A stretch of DNA of 36,503 nt from a virus, in the IMG/VR virus record IMGVR_UViG_3300030101_000341, positions 1-36,503 of that record; one strand, 5' to 3'. Of the stretch, positions 13,014 through 22,400 are shown in pieces. The notes below the pieces were generated by a model that saw nothing but the letters and a program-made list of their open reading frames with translations, did not search any database and was not told where the DNA came from. Made by a program: the position numbers and the translations under genes. Within the stretch, counting starts at the first letter, position 1. Every line of letters starts with the position of its first letter.

Positions 13014-13375
13014 CCATTCAATACAAATTCATTAGGCTCTATAAATAATAAAGGAATGTGATTTTCTTTTGCGTAATCTATCTCCGCTAGTACACCAGTG
13101 CTAACTTCCCAATCATCTAACATTAAAACATACATATCTTTGCAGTGTTGCAAGTAAGCACAGTCGTATTTCATCCACTGTCTGGTTGTTAAATCTATTC
13201 TGCCATATCTTTGTATTGTGTGATGTAATGTAACAGGACTGTAAATGTTAATACCTTGTTTAAATAATAGCCATGCCTGTCTAGTTATCATAGCGTATCT
13301 TTGCATCCTGTCGTATTCAGTGCTAATGCCACCTAAACTATATGGTGCTGCCAAATAGCTAATATCTACGACCAT
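13010..13375 (-). CDS. DUF1937 / nucleoside 2-deoxyribosyltransferase-like protein
   Basis: A 121-aa protein with YLAAPYS at the N-terminus, a helix, then INIYSPVTLHHTI, then MYVLMLDDWEVSTGVLAEID with the acidic catalytic-type region. This is the Rossmann-like pattern of DUF1937, related to nucleoside 2-deoxyribosyltransferases, which swap bases on deoxynucleosides or act on nucleotide signals. A role in nucleotide salvage or anti-defence is inference. It is the last gene of the minus-strand late block. Confidence 0.8.
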   Translation of the reverse strand: MVVDISYLAAPYSLGGISTEYDRMQRYAMITRQAWLLFKQGINIYSPVTLHHTIQRYGRIDLTTRQWMKYDCAYLQHCKDMYVLMLDDWEVSTGVLAEIDYAKENHIPLLFIEPNEFVLNG

Positions 13376-13632
13376 TTAGTTTTGTTTGCCCAATACGCAG
13401 CCGACATTGGGCCTCTTGCTATATTTCTAGCATGACGCGCTTTAAATGACTTTGCTCTTGGTGTCATAGTCTTATCGCCTGTTTTGCCTTGTTGTCCAAA
13501 ACGTATTGTTTTTATTTTGTCGCCTTTTTTAGCAACAACCACATGTGATTTTTTTGGGTGGTTAGGTGTCCTTTTTGGTTTATTGTAACCACTGACACCT
13601 GCTCTTACTAGTCTTGGATCTTTCTTGGCCAT
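13366..13632 (-). CDS. DUF6321-like small basic protein
   Basis: An 88-aa protein with LVRAGVSGYNKPKRTPNHP, then a VVVAKKGDKIKTIRFGQQG strand region and SFKARHARNI...SAAYWANKTKW at the end. I recognise this as a conserved phage and marine-virus family (DUF6321 type) of unknown function. It is strongly basic, suggesting nucleic-acid contact or a virion role. The ribosome site is poor. It overlaps the DUF1937 gene downstream. Confidence 0.78.
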   Translation of the reverse strand: MAKKDPRLVRAGVSGYNKPKRTPNHPKKSHVVVAKKGDKIKTIRFGQQGKTGDKTMTPRAKSFKARHARNIARGPMSAAYWANKTKWS

Positions 13633-13636
13633 TTTA

Positions 13637-13783
13637 CTACGCTAAAAATAGAATTAGTCCTAGAACAGCCAGAGCAACCCACACAGCGCGTTTGTATTTT
13701 TTGTAACCACAAGCACATTTATCGTACCAAACGTGGCTGTATGGCAATTTATGGGCGATTTCTCTTAGTTTTTCTAAAATCAT
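13637..13783 (-). CDS. 48-aa membrane protein of the lysis/membrane cluster
   Basis: MILEKLREIAHKLPYSHVWY, then a CACGYKKYKR segment and one hydrophobic C-terminal segment (AVWVALAVLGLILFLA). GGAG precedes the start. The topology, a cytoplasmic N-terminus and one membrane span, together with the neighbours (holin-like, secreted and coiled-coil membrane proteins) suggests a lysis or membrane role. No family is recognised. Confidence 0.65.
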   Translation of the reverse strand: MILEKLREIAHKLPYSHVWYDKCACGYKKYKRAVWVALAVLGLILFLA

Positions 13784-13791
13784 ATTTACTC

Positions 13792-14145
13792 CTATCTCAT
13801 CATTGGATTGCTGTTTTCTAATTTCATCTCTTCTATTTGTGTTTGCATTAAGTCTATTCTAGTTTCTAATATACCTAGATTGTTTGCAGACACATTTAAA
13901 TCATTTTGTATTGCTGTAATACGATCTGTAACAGCTACATAATTGTCGTTAATCTTGTTATTTGTATCAGTTAGATCTACTGTTTCATTTATTACATATT
14001 GCTTGGTTTCTAAGTCAGCAACTTTTTCTTCGAGGGAAGATATATTCCCAAGTAGTTTGCCATAAGTAGTAAATCCTGCGCCTATTGCACCTACTACACC
14101 GATTAAACTAACTATACCAGCTAAATTGTTTTTTAGTTTCTCCAT
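13792..14145 (-). CDS. Membrane-anchored coiled-coil protein (117 aa)
   Basis: The N-terminus has one membrane segment (NLAGIVSLIGVVGAIGAGF, about 7-25), followed by a long coiled coil with regular hydrophobic spacing (LLGNISSLEEKVADLETK, then LETRIDLMQTQIEEM). This topology resembles spanin or haemolysin-type phage envelope proteins. It overlaps the acidic secreted protein by 13 bases. An envelope-disruption role at lysis is plausible but unproven. Confidence 0.68.
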   Translation of the reverse strand: MEKLKNNLAGIVSLIGVVGAIGAGFTTYGKLLGNISSLEEKVADLETKQYVINETVDLTDTNNKINDNYVAVTDRITAIQNDLNVSANNLGILETRIDLMQTQIEEMKLENSNPMMR

Positions 14146-15401
14146 TGCATACTCTCTAATTTTTGTATTAATTCTTGTTGCCGCTCTATATTCCCTACAA
14201 TTAAATTATTATGCACAGTTAGTGGATCATTAGCGACATAGCTAATATTACCATATATTTGTCTGTCGTCAAAGATTGTAATTTGATCTGGATAAATATT
14301 TATTGGTGCATAAAAATTAGCGTCTTGCATTATAGGTTGTTCCTGTAACATAATACTTAGTGTAACTTTGTCTACCTCTATTGTTTGTGCAAATACTGTT
14401 TTGCCTATTGTTATATCACCTTGCTCTGGGCCACCTGCGTCTATCTCTTCTGGCTCTTCTTGCATGCTAGGCTCTTCGCTAATCTCCTCTGGCTCATCAT
14501 CAACTATTTCTTCTGGTAGTTCTTCAATGACTTCTTCTGTTATTTCTTCTTCGACCACTGGCATATCATCTTCACTCGGCATTTCTTCTGGTATCATTTC
14601 TTCTTCAACAAAAAAATTTTCTTCTTCGATCACTTCCATTTCTTCTTCTGGTAACTCTGGCAAGGATTCATACTCAACATACATATCATCAGCTATTTCG
14701 TAATAGTCTGTAAAAAATAAAGTTTCAAAAGGTTCATCATCATAAAACTCATCTTCGAACAAGAACTCACTAGAATCAAAATCATCTATATATTGTTCTT
14801 CAAAGTCATCTAACCATTCATCTACATCTAATGTAGTTTCAATATCAATATCTAATGTTTCATAAGTTACAAATAATTCTGGATTACGTACATCAGCGGC
14901 ATAATGATTGTTAGGTTGAGATGGTACAGAAAAACTAAATCGTGCAGTTATATCATAGTCATCAGCCATATCATTAATAATAATTGTATTAGTAGGAGAA
15001 TCTTCATACCCACATCCATTCCATGAACTACAAGAACCAGACATTGTAACATTATTAGAATACTCAATCCCATTTGAATCTACTATCTCTTGTGTTAGTG
15101 TTACCGATTGATTATACTGATTCCAGAACCACACCTCGGTTTGCAGCTGTGATTGTGTTATACCTTGGATCTCATAAGTTTCGAGATGATCCGAAAGGGT
15201 AATAGTTTGCTCACGATACTCATTATGCACACCAGCCAATACATTAGGGCCATGAAAATGATCGTTAGTACCACTCCAGTCATCATAAAAATTATTAGAA
15301 AGTAAGTTATCACTGATGGTTGATGTATTCGCCGCATTGGTAAATCCTGCCATTAATAACAATGTAACCCCTAATCCAATATACCATTTTGCTTTACTCA
15401 T
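14133..15401 (-). CDS. Secreted, extremely acidic protein of unknown function
   Basis: A 422-aa protein with a clear signal peptide (hydrophobic 7-22, AxA-type end TNA at 21-23). Residues 24-183 look beta-rich and hold a cysteine pair (C123 and C130). Residues 184-321 are an extraordinary Glu/Asp tract, with Pro, Met and Ile spaced between acidic runs. The last 100 residues form a separate domain (TVFAQTIEVDKVTLSI...). The export signal and lysis-cluster context suggest action in the periplasm. No catalytic motif is visible; calcium or peptidoglycan binding, or an adhesive role, are guesses. Confidence 0.75.
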   Translation of the reverse strand: MSKAKWYIGLGVTLLLMAGFTNAANTSTISDNLLSNNFYDDWSGTNDHFHGPNVLAGVHNEYREQTITLSDHLETYEIQGITQSQLQTEVWFWNQYNQSVTLTQEIVDSNGIEYSNNVTMSGSCSSWNGCGYEDSPTNTIIINDMADDYDITARFSFSVPSQPNNHYAADVRNPELFVTYETLDIDIETTLDVDEWLDDFEEQYIDDFDSSEFLFEDEFYDDEPFETLFFTDYYEIADDMYVEYESLPELPEEEMEVIEEENFFVEEEMIPEEMPSEDDMPVVEEEITEEVIEELPEEIVDDEPEEISEEPSMQEEPEEIDAGGPEQGDITIGKTVFAQTIEVDKVTLSIMLQEQPIMQDANFYAPINIYPDQITIFDDRQIYGNISYVANDPLTVHNNLIVGNIERQQELIQKLESMQWRN

Positions 15402-15610
15402 TTTTCAATCTTTATACACTCATGTCCAATAGTAAGTTGTAAAGTATTTATAACCTCACTACCTTGTTCACGTAATATTTGTTGACCTTCAGCATATCCA
15501 GTTAATGCACAAGAGTAATAATCAGCAAATTGCAAATGATGTTCTTGTGGTTTACTACAATCATCCATCATCAAACTACACATATGTATTAACAATATAT
15601 ATTCTGCCAT
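15398..15610 (-). CDS. Small Cys/His-rich protein of unknown function (70 aa)
   Basis: MAEYILLIHMCSLMMDDCSK is followed by a helical HLQFADYYSCALTGYAEG and ends IGHECIKIEK. Four cysteines and no cytoplasmic-type basic tail could suit an exported or membrane-associated protein; the N-terminal hydrophobic stretch is short. It overlaps both neighbours (ATGA with the acidic protein; one base with the Ser-rich protein). No family is recognised. Confidence 0.65.
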   Translation of the reverse strand: MAEYILLIHMCSLMMDDCSKPQEHHLQFADYYSCALTGYAEGQQILREQGSEVINTLQLTIGHECIKIEK

Positions 15611-16242
15611 TATCTACCAGTATCATACATAATTTGTTCAGCTTGTATCTTCTCTTTTGTTTCCATTCTTTCTTTGTACTCCTTGTAGTCTGGTCTTAGC
15701 AGATCGTATTTAGACCATAATCTAGTTGCGTCAGCGCCAATTTGTCCCTCGAATGGACACGGTGTTCCAGCTGCTTCCATTGCACTAAATACTCTAGGAT
15801 CTTGACAGAGTATTGCTATGCCTGCAACTTTCATCTGATGCACAGTCGCTAACTCTCTTGCTAATTTGATACGTTCACATGTTTCGTCAGTATGATTACC
15901 ACTAGAACTCAATCCAATAAAAGAACTTTGTACTCCTAGTGAGTGTCCTAAATTGCATACGTCAATACCACTGCTGGCAGGAGGTGCAGTAGCTGTAGGA
16001 GGGTAGCTTTTAATATTAGAGGTATTATTTGTAGTGCTAGAAGTACTTGTGCTAGACGAACTGCCAGATTCATAAGTTGTACTTGAGCTGGAAGTATATC
16101 CTCCAGATATAATAGTATTATCACCAGAAACATTTGTGTTCTCGTTTGCCTCTGTAGGTACAATTATAATAACAAGTATCCATACAATTATTATTGCCCA
16201 AGCTATCCAAGACAAGATCCTATCTAGCTTTGACTGTTTCAT
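15610..16242 (-). CDS. Membrane-anchored Ser/Thr-rich protein with conserved Cys domain (210 aa)
   Basis: I start it at ATG 16240-16242, which overlaps the holin stop (TAATG); an in-frame ATG four codons earlier is less likely. One membrane segment (IAWAIIIVWILVIIIVP, about 8-24) is followed by a Ser/Thr/Gly-rich linker (about 40-85) and a C-terminal domain with CNLGHSLG, ETCERIKLAREL and CQDPRVFSAMEAAGTPCPF. The Cys-containing domain recurs, to my knowledge, in marine phage lysis regions. It may reach across the periplasm to the wall or outer membrane. Confidence 0.72.
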   Translation of the reverse strand: MKQSKLDRILSWIAWAIIIVWILVIIIVPTEANENTNVSGDNTIISGGYTSSSSTTYESGSSSSTSTSSTTNNTSNIKSYPPTATAPPASSGIDVCNLGHSLGVQSSFIGLSSSGNHTDETCERIKLARELATVHQMKVAGIAILCQDPRVFSAMEAAGTPCPFEGQIGADATRLWSKYDLLRPDYKEYKERMETKEKIQAEQIMYDTGR

Positions 16243-16652
16243 TACTTTTTCCATTTAGTCAGTGTAGATACACCAAATGATCCAGCTACTATTGTTAACA
16301 CTATATACCAGAACTCTGTTGGCGCGTTACCTAATAATTCCCATCCCACTACCATGTGTGGCTGTGTGTATGGGACAAAATGAGCTATCAATATTCCAGA
16401 AAACACAATAGTCAATAGCTCATCTTTCCACGATTTTGAGCTGGCCTTTACTTGCTCTTTCATCACAGATTGTTGTGCTTTTGCAATAGCTTCTTCTTTT
16501 TTTATCTGTGCAAAATCTGTTTGTGCAATAGCTTGTATCTCTGCTTCTCGAACCATCTTCTTCTTTTCCATAGCATGGCTTGCCGCTCCTATTACTTTAT
16601 CTGCGACTAGCTTTGTTATTGGATTAGAAAGTAAACCTAAAAATGGTATCAT
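16242..16652 (-). CDS. Holin (Holin_3TMs-like)
   Basis: A 136-aa protein with an N-terminal amphipathic/hydrophobic stretch (MIPFLGLLSNPITKLVADKV), a charged Ala/Lys/Glu helix (about 25-80) and two membrane segments (LLTIVFSGILIAHFVPY and FWYIVLTIVAGSFGVSTL). The end is basic (TKWKK). This matches the three-transmembrane holin family, which forms the inner-membrane holes that time lysis. It is translationally coupled to the Ser-rich protein gene. Confidence 0.82.
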   Translation of the reverse strand: MIPFLGLLSNPITKLVADKVIGAASHAMEKKKMVREAEIQAIAQTDFAQIKKEEAIAKAQQSVMKEQVKASSKSWKDELLTIVFSGILIAHFVPYTQPHMVVGWELLGNAPTEFWYIVLTIVAGSFGVSTLTKWKK

Positions 16653-16653
16653 G

Positions 16654-16854
16654 TTATCCTCCGTTGAATATTCTCATAAGACCTAGGACAACAGCAATAC
16701 ATCCTCCTATCCATGCAACTGACTTAACAGCACCACGACCATAGGACATCTCAAGTTGTAGCTTGTGTATGTCTGCTGAGTTCTTCTCAATATCGGAGTG
16801 CATATGATCTAACTTTTCACTTATCATCTTCATTGATACCCTATTGTCTGACAT
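16654..16854 (-). CDS. XhlA-like small membrane protein (66 aa)
   Basis: The first 45 residues form a coiled coil (ISEKLDHMHSDIEKNSADIH), followed by one C-terminal membrane segment (SVAWIGGCIAVVLGLMRIF). This layout is that of haemolysin XhlA-type proteins, which assist holins at the inner membrane. The start codon overlaps the tail-fibre stop, and the holin gene follows at once, so it belongs to the lysis cassette. A minor tail or antiholin role is an alternative. Confidence 0.7.
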   Translation of the reverse strand: MSDNRVSMKMISEKLDHMHSDIEKNSADIHKLQLEMSYGRGAVKSVAWIGGCIAVVLGLMRIFNGG

Positions 16855-19454
16855 TATACTATTTCCTTATGGTCAGTTATTAATACATTACTCCCATCTA
16901 AGCTAACCAGTCTTAGATAAGAAGTTGTGCTAGGGTCTGGGCCATCACCAAATGCAGCAGGTAGACTACTTACACTGCTTGGTAATGCAACTTCAAAATT
17001 ACCAACTATATCATAATTTCTTACAATAGCGTTATCAGCATTACCTGATTGATATTCATTATAAAAGAAAAACTTTCCATTAGGTGTTGTTCTTACATTA
17101 TAAATGTTGGTTGCATTAGAGTTAGCAGTAGTTATATCGGCTGATCCAATATGTGATGCAGTAGATAAATCCCATGGAGTTGTAAGATAATACTTATGCA
17201 CTCTACTTACACCACTAGCTACTGTTTCCTCTACAGCGACAATAGCAGTCCCATCATAGGCTATATCAGAATATACATTTGATGCGGCAGTTTTAAAATA
17301 TTCATCAGCACCATAATCAAATGTTGATAGTAATGTTAATGTAGAATCAATATCATATGCAGTGCTAAGACTAATGATAAAGCCACTCTTTGTAGTAGCA
17401 TAAGAAGATTGACCAGAGTGTCGCATATTACCTAAATATGCTAGTGTGCCATTAGCATTAAATCTTATGTTAACAAAATAAGCATGAGCAGAACTATCTA
17501 AACTAAGAGGTGTATCCATAACAATACTATGATTTGCTGTACCAGATACTGTGCTAATATCATATGCACCAGTCAAAGTATACTCATATAAATCATTACC
17601 TTGTGCGGCTATTAATGCTGTACCATCACCATTAAAATGTAATCCATGTATTCTTACAGATGAACCAAAAGATGGTGATACCTTACTATCATAAGATGCT
17701 GTGCTAACATCATAAGCAGTAGATAGGGAATACTGATGTATTGAGTAACTACCATCTTCACCTGCAAGATAAAATTTTGTACCATCATTGTTAAATAAAC
17801 TACCCTTAATTCTTTCATTGCCTTTTTGCCCATCAAAATCTTCATTAGTTGCGGCATTTAACGATAAGAAATCATGTGTTTTACCTACATTTTTTAAAAA
17901 TAATTCTATCTCACCACCACTTGGTACATTAGAAAAACTATATGTAGTGTTTGCAGCTAAGGTTTGACTAAAAGCTGTAGCACTCGACCAATCTATTGTA
18001 GGTGTTGTACCAGATAATGCTGATGCTAAACTAAATCCACCACCACTAGGTGCTTCTGCCCATGTCAATCCACCTGTATTACCAGACTGCGCTGTCAACA
18101 TGTAACCATTTACAGGTGAGTTACTTACTTGCAGTTTTGCTTCGTTTATTGCTTCGTTTGCAATCTTAGCTTGTGTAACATTTAAATCTGCAATATGTGC
18201 TGTATCTATAGATCCGTCTGTGTAATGCTCACTGTTTATAGCATCATCAGCAATCTTTGCTCCTGTTATTGCGTCATTTGCAATAGTCAACGCACCAGTA
18301 TCAGCTAGTGTAGCATCACCGCTAATAACGTTGTCAATGTATTTTGATGTTCCTGTATCATACAATAGCAATGATCCGTCTGCTGGACTTGTAATGTTTG
18401 TATCTGTTAAATCACTTATTGTAGTGGTTGCTGTTATTGCTACCCAAGTACTACCTGTGTAGTATTTTAGAGCATCACTAGATGTATTAAAATATAATGC
18501 TCCTGCAGCTAGTGCATCACCATCATTATCTACACTTGGATCGCTTGACTTTGCTCCTAGATATACATCATCAAAACTGTCCAATGATGCAGCAGCAGCT
18601 GTTGCACTACTAGCGGCAGCAGTAGCACTACTGGCAGCATTACTAGCAGATGTAGAGGCGTTTGATGCTTGTGTTGTTGCTGTGTCTTTGTGGCCAGACG
18701 CTGTTGACGCAGACGAGGCAGCTGCTGTAGCAGAGCTTGCTGCGGCTGTTGCTGATGTAGCTGCTGCGTTTTGACTTGTTGTAGCACTAGCGGCATCTAC
18801 TAATAGATCCCACTTCCCACTATCTGTGTTTGTTGTAAGAGGTTGTGATCCAGATGATGTGTGTGCTGTCTTTGCTATAAATATATTGTTAGTGCTTGTG
18901 TCTTTTACTATATCTCTGACAGCGTATGTCGTTGATGCTGCCCAGTTACCTTTAAATGTTCCTATTTCTTGTGTAACTGCTAACTCACCACTACTGTCAA
19001 ACGCTAATACTTTGTTTGCTCTATCAGTTGCAGAGGTAGTAAAGTCTGTAGAAGTCATAGTGTTTGTGCGTGAAATTTTTAGTGATCTGTCAACTTGTTC
19101 CTGCAACTCTTGTGCTAGTATGATAGATCTGTCAAAAGCAGTTTCTACTGTTTCTGCTGTAAATGGATCGTTTTCTACAAGATCAACAGTTTGTGTTTGT
19201 GTAGTAGCTCTTCTGATAACAACTGTTACACCAGATGCAGGTGCAGATCCAAATGTTACATTACCACCAGTTGCTGATCCTACACCTGATACACTATAGT
19301 GTGTTGTTATTTCTTGTACTGTTTCTGTTCCTGTAGACGATCTAAGGATTACTTGCAAATCGCCTTGTGCAAGTATTTTAAACTGGTACGCAAATACCGT
19401 TGTACTTCCGTTGCCAGAGTAACTGTTTTTAGCTATGGTAGTTGTTATGGTCAT
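16854..19454 (-). CDS. Tail fibre protein with T7-like N-domain and propeller-like tip
   Basis: 866 aa. Residues 1-155 match the T7 gp17 N-terminal domain that docks the fibre on the tail (SYSGNGSTTVFAYQFKI...). Residues 221-291 are an Ala/Ser/Thr stalk of near-regular repeats. A beta-rich module (298-341) and ISGDATL/DGSIDxxHIAD repeats (375-440) follow. Residues about 552-815 hold imperfect repeats of the form FNxDGT...YxLSTAYDxST, consistent with a beta-propeller that would bind the receptor. It follows the large virion protein with AGGAGG before the start. Confidence 0.9.
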   Translation of the reverse strand: MTITTTIAKNSYSGNGSTTVFAYQFKILAQGDLQVILRSSTGTETVQEITTHYSVSGVGSATGGNVTFGSAPASGVTVVIRRATTQTQTVDLVENDPFTAETVETAFDRSIILAQELQEQVDRSLKISRTNTMTSTDFTTSATDRANKVLAFDSSGELAVTQEIGTFKGNWAASTTYAVRDIVKDTSTNNIFIAKTAHTSSGSQPLTTNTDSGKWDLLVDAASATTSQNAAATSATAAASSATAAASSASTASGHKDTATTQASNASTSASNAASSATAAASSATAAAASLDSFDDVYLGAKSSDPSVDNDGDALAAGALYFNTSSDALKYYTGSTWVAITATTTISDLTDTNITSPADGSLLLYDTGTSKYIDNVISGDATLADTGALTIANDAITGAKIADDAINSEHYTDGSIDTAHIADLNVTQAKIANEAINEAKLQVSNSPVNGYMLTAQSGNTGGLTWAEAPSGGGFSLASALSGTTPTIDWSSATAFSQTLAANTTYSFSNVPSGGEIELFLKNVGKTHDFLSLNAATNEDFDGQKGNERIKGSLFNNDGTKFYLAGEDGSYSIHQYSLSTAYDVSTASYDSKVSPSFGSSVRIHGLHFNGDGTALIAAQGNDLYEYTLTGAYDISTVSGTANHSIVMDTPLSLDSSAHAYFVNIRFNANGTLAYLGNMRHSGQSSYATTKSGFIISLSTAYDIDSTLTLLSTFDYGADEYFKTAASNVYSDIAYDGTAIVAVEETVASGVSRVHKYYLTTPWDLSTASHIGSADITTANSNATNIYNVRTTPNGKFFFYNEYQSGNADNAIVRNYDIVGNFEVALPSSVSSLPAAFGDGPDPSTTSYLRLVSLDGSNVLITDHKEIV

Positions 19455-19472
19455 ATTGCCTCCTATTATACA

Positions 19473-22400
19473 CTATTCGATTACATTTTGAAGTACATTT
19501 TCTACTCCACCGCTATCTTTTATTTGTTGGTAAATTTCTGAAAAAATGTTACTTGCACCTTCTCCATGTATAGACATGTCTGGCTCTAAGAATCGAATTA
19601 ATATTGCAAGTTGTTCTTTTTTATTAGCTTGTAAATAATATTCCACGTAATCAGGGCCACCAAATGCCCTAACTAAAGCTCTTTTAACAACAGAATTAGA
19701 TTTAATATATTTTGAGTTTTTAACTAGCATTTCCAATTCTCTTGGTGTAAAAGATTCCATAGCGTAAGGATCGGTTAATTTAACTAGAGCGTCTTTGTAA
19801 ATAACTCTATCCGTTGCTTCTGCAGTTGTTAAATCTCTTACCCTTTCTCTTGCAGCAACTTCTTTTGGATCATTGCCGACCATTAAATAGTTTTGTATTT
19901 GTCTACCTATTATTGGAAAATTTAATACCTCTTCTAGTTCAGAAGCTAATTCTTCTAAATTATCACTTTTAAATTGAAAACCTACTGTGCCTCCAATATT
20001 ATTATCAAATTGATATTTTAAATAATCTGTTACTTTTCTCAAATGTAAATCAGAGTTAAATACATCTTCATCTAATATTTTTGTTTGTGTGTATGGATCT
20101 ACTGGATTTTCACCACCTACCATTACTTTGTAAGTGTTACTTAGAAACTGAATAACTGGTGAAAATGATGGTAATGTTTCTGTACCTACATTTAGTATAT
20201 CCCTTATTTTACCACCACCACCTATTGCGTCAGCAGTTGTAAAGAAAAGTCCTGCAAAAAATCTTGCAGTTTCATCCATTGGTATTCTTAAATAATATGA
20301 CCTACCAGTTGATGTAAAACCTAATGGTATAATATGATAATTTAATTTGTCATATTCTCTAACGCCACCGTACACTGCTTCTAAATAACCACCTAAAACA
20401 CCTATTTTTGCTAAATACTCAACCATCTTTGGTAGTATTTGATATTTCATGTGTTTGCCTAGTATGTCTACTGGATCACCTTTTATAACACCTAAATCTC
20501 TTCTCCATCCTTGTGTAAATGCGTTACTAAATAAAAGTAGATTGTTTGTTATTGGATGTAGTTGACCGTGTAATCCAAATGGTGGCGATCCAAAATCAGA
20601 CACTGTTCGTAAATACAATTCATCTCTTGTCATTGGAGGTATTGTTCCATTATCAATCATTTTTTTTGCTTGAGTGTATCCTCCTAATTTATTAGCTCTA
20701 TCGTAAAAAATTGCTATTTTACCTATGTAATCATATAAAGGCCCAAAAACTTTTTCGTAGAATTTTTCTCGTGTTCTCATGCCCATTTTTGCTTCAATTT
20801 GCTCTCTATAATATAGATCTCCTTGTAATTCACCTTGCTTGTTTCTATATTTTAAATGTTTTCTACCTGCGTTTGTTCTGTAACCATCAGTGATTGGTAG
20901 CCAATAACCTTCTCTATTAAACATTCTTGTTACATCATCACCTTCTCCAAATACTGATTTCCAAGCTGGTTTTAATGATTTTATCAGTGTAGGTACGTAT
21001 GCAGTGTCTTTACCAAAAAAGAAAGTTGCTTTTGGTAGGTTAGTTACTGTAGCTCTTGCATCTTTTACAATTTCTTTGTTCCAAAAAACAGGATTGTATT
21101 GTGTAAATATTCCTCTAAGAAACGCGTTACCTGTACTAATCCATTCCATAAAACCAACATATTGTTCTGGATTTCGTTTAAAAGCTATTGCAGCTTGTTT
21201 ATTAAAATAATAATGCACATACTTACCACCAGATAGAAATGATACCGTTTCCATACCCAATGGTGCTGGAGCTAGTGTGCCTTTTTCGTCTTTTGTTTTT
21301 GCTTTTTGTATTATTCTATCTTTCCAGTTTGGGACAAGTTTTTGCATTTCTGCTGATCCAAAATCTTCTAGCATCTTTTTATTTTGTATCATCCAATTTG
21401 CCATATCGTGTATTAGTGCGTTTCTTTTTAGTTCACCAATAATTAAAAGATCTTTTTCTATTGTTGATTGAAAAGGATTTATTATATCTTGTAATGTTCC
21501 TATAGTTGGTTTCATAAATGCAGCAGTTAAAGTTTTATTGCCACCGCTTTCTTGCATAACTTTAATTGCTTGCTCTGTTACGTTATAATTTACATATTCT
21601 AAATTATTTTCTAGCATTTCTAGTTGTTTTTTGTTAAATGCTTTGCTTTCACGAAACAATGGTATTACATACTCTTTTCTAACTTTGTAAAACTCTTCTA
21701 CTAATTCATCTAATAATGGATTGTCTTTTATTAATATTTCATAAGCTTCTGCAGGATTTCTTAATTTATCCTTATGCTTTGCTGCAAAAGCTTTTCCATC
21801 TGCATCTCTTTCTAACATTGCCCACATGCCAGTTGGATTTGCTACTTTGCTTCTTTGCGTTGAATTTGCTAAGTTTCTTAACAACAATGCTGTACCTAAT
21901 TGCTCTATATCACCGCGACCAGATTTTTCTAGCTTTGTTAAAATTTTACCCATCTGAGTTATGTATGATTCTAATACAACTGGCCTGTATTGATATGCTT
22001 TTAATTTAGCGTCTACTGCCATTGTTGCTTCATCCATCCATCTGTTTCTCATAATATTATCAAAACCAAATGCTTTACCACCACCACTTTTTCTATTTAA
22101 AAACCAACCAGCAGTGTCAACATAATGTATCATAAAAGTGTCATAAACATTTTTGCTTTCTCTGTATGCGTTTGTTTTTGCTTCAAGCAATTTTTGATTA
22201 CTGTCTGAAAACATATTAGCCATGTCTACAAAGAATTGACCATAGCGTTCACTTTTTGGTGCTTGTAAAATATTTTGTGTACGCTCATAGGCAAACCTTA
22301 CATCTGGTCTAGTATACATGTGATTGTAAAATAGTTGTGTTGCCTTTGGTGCATGTAGCATAGTCCATCTAGGCCTTGTAAGTATAGCCATCATAAAATC

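Noticed and set aside
14368-14703. Plus-strand ORF of 111 residues rich in Ser
   Set aside because: It is the reverse-strand shadow of the Glu/Asp tract of the secreted acidic protein; GAA and GAG repeats read as Ser codons on the other strand.
18557-18796. Minus-strand Gln/Leu-rich ORF inside the tail fibre
   Set aside because: It is a frame-shifted reading of the Ala/Ser stalk repeats, with no ribosome site.
19465-19492. Perfect TATAAT before the tail-fibre gene with a TTCAAA -35
   Set aside because: The -10 directly abuts the AGGAGG ribosome site, so transcription from it would start after that site and leave no leader. The hit is more likely chance overlap with the gene end.
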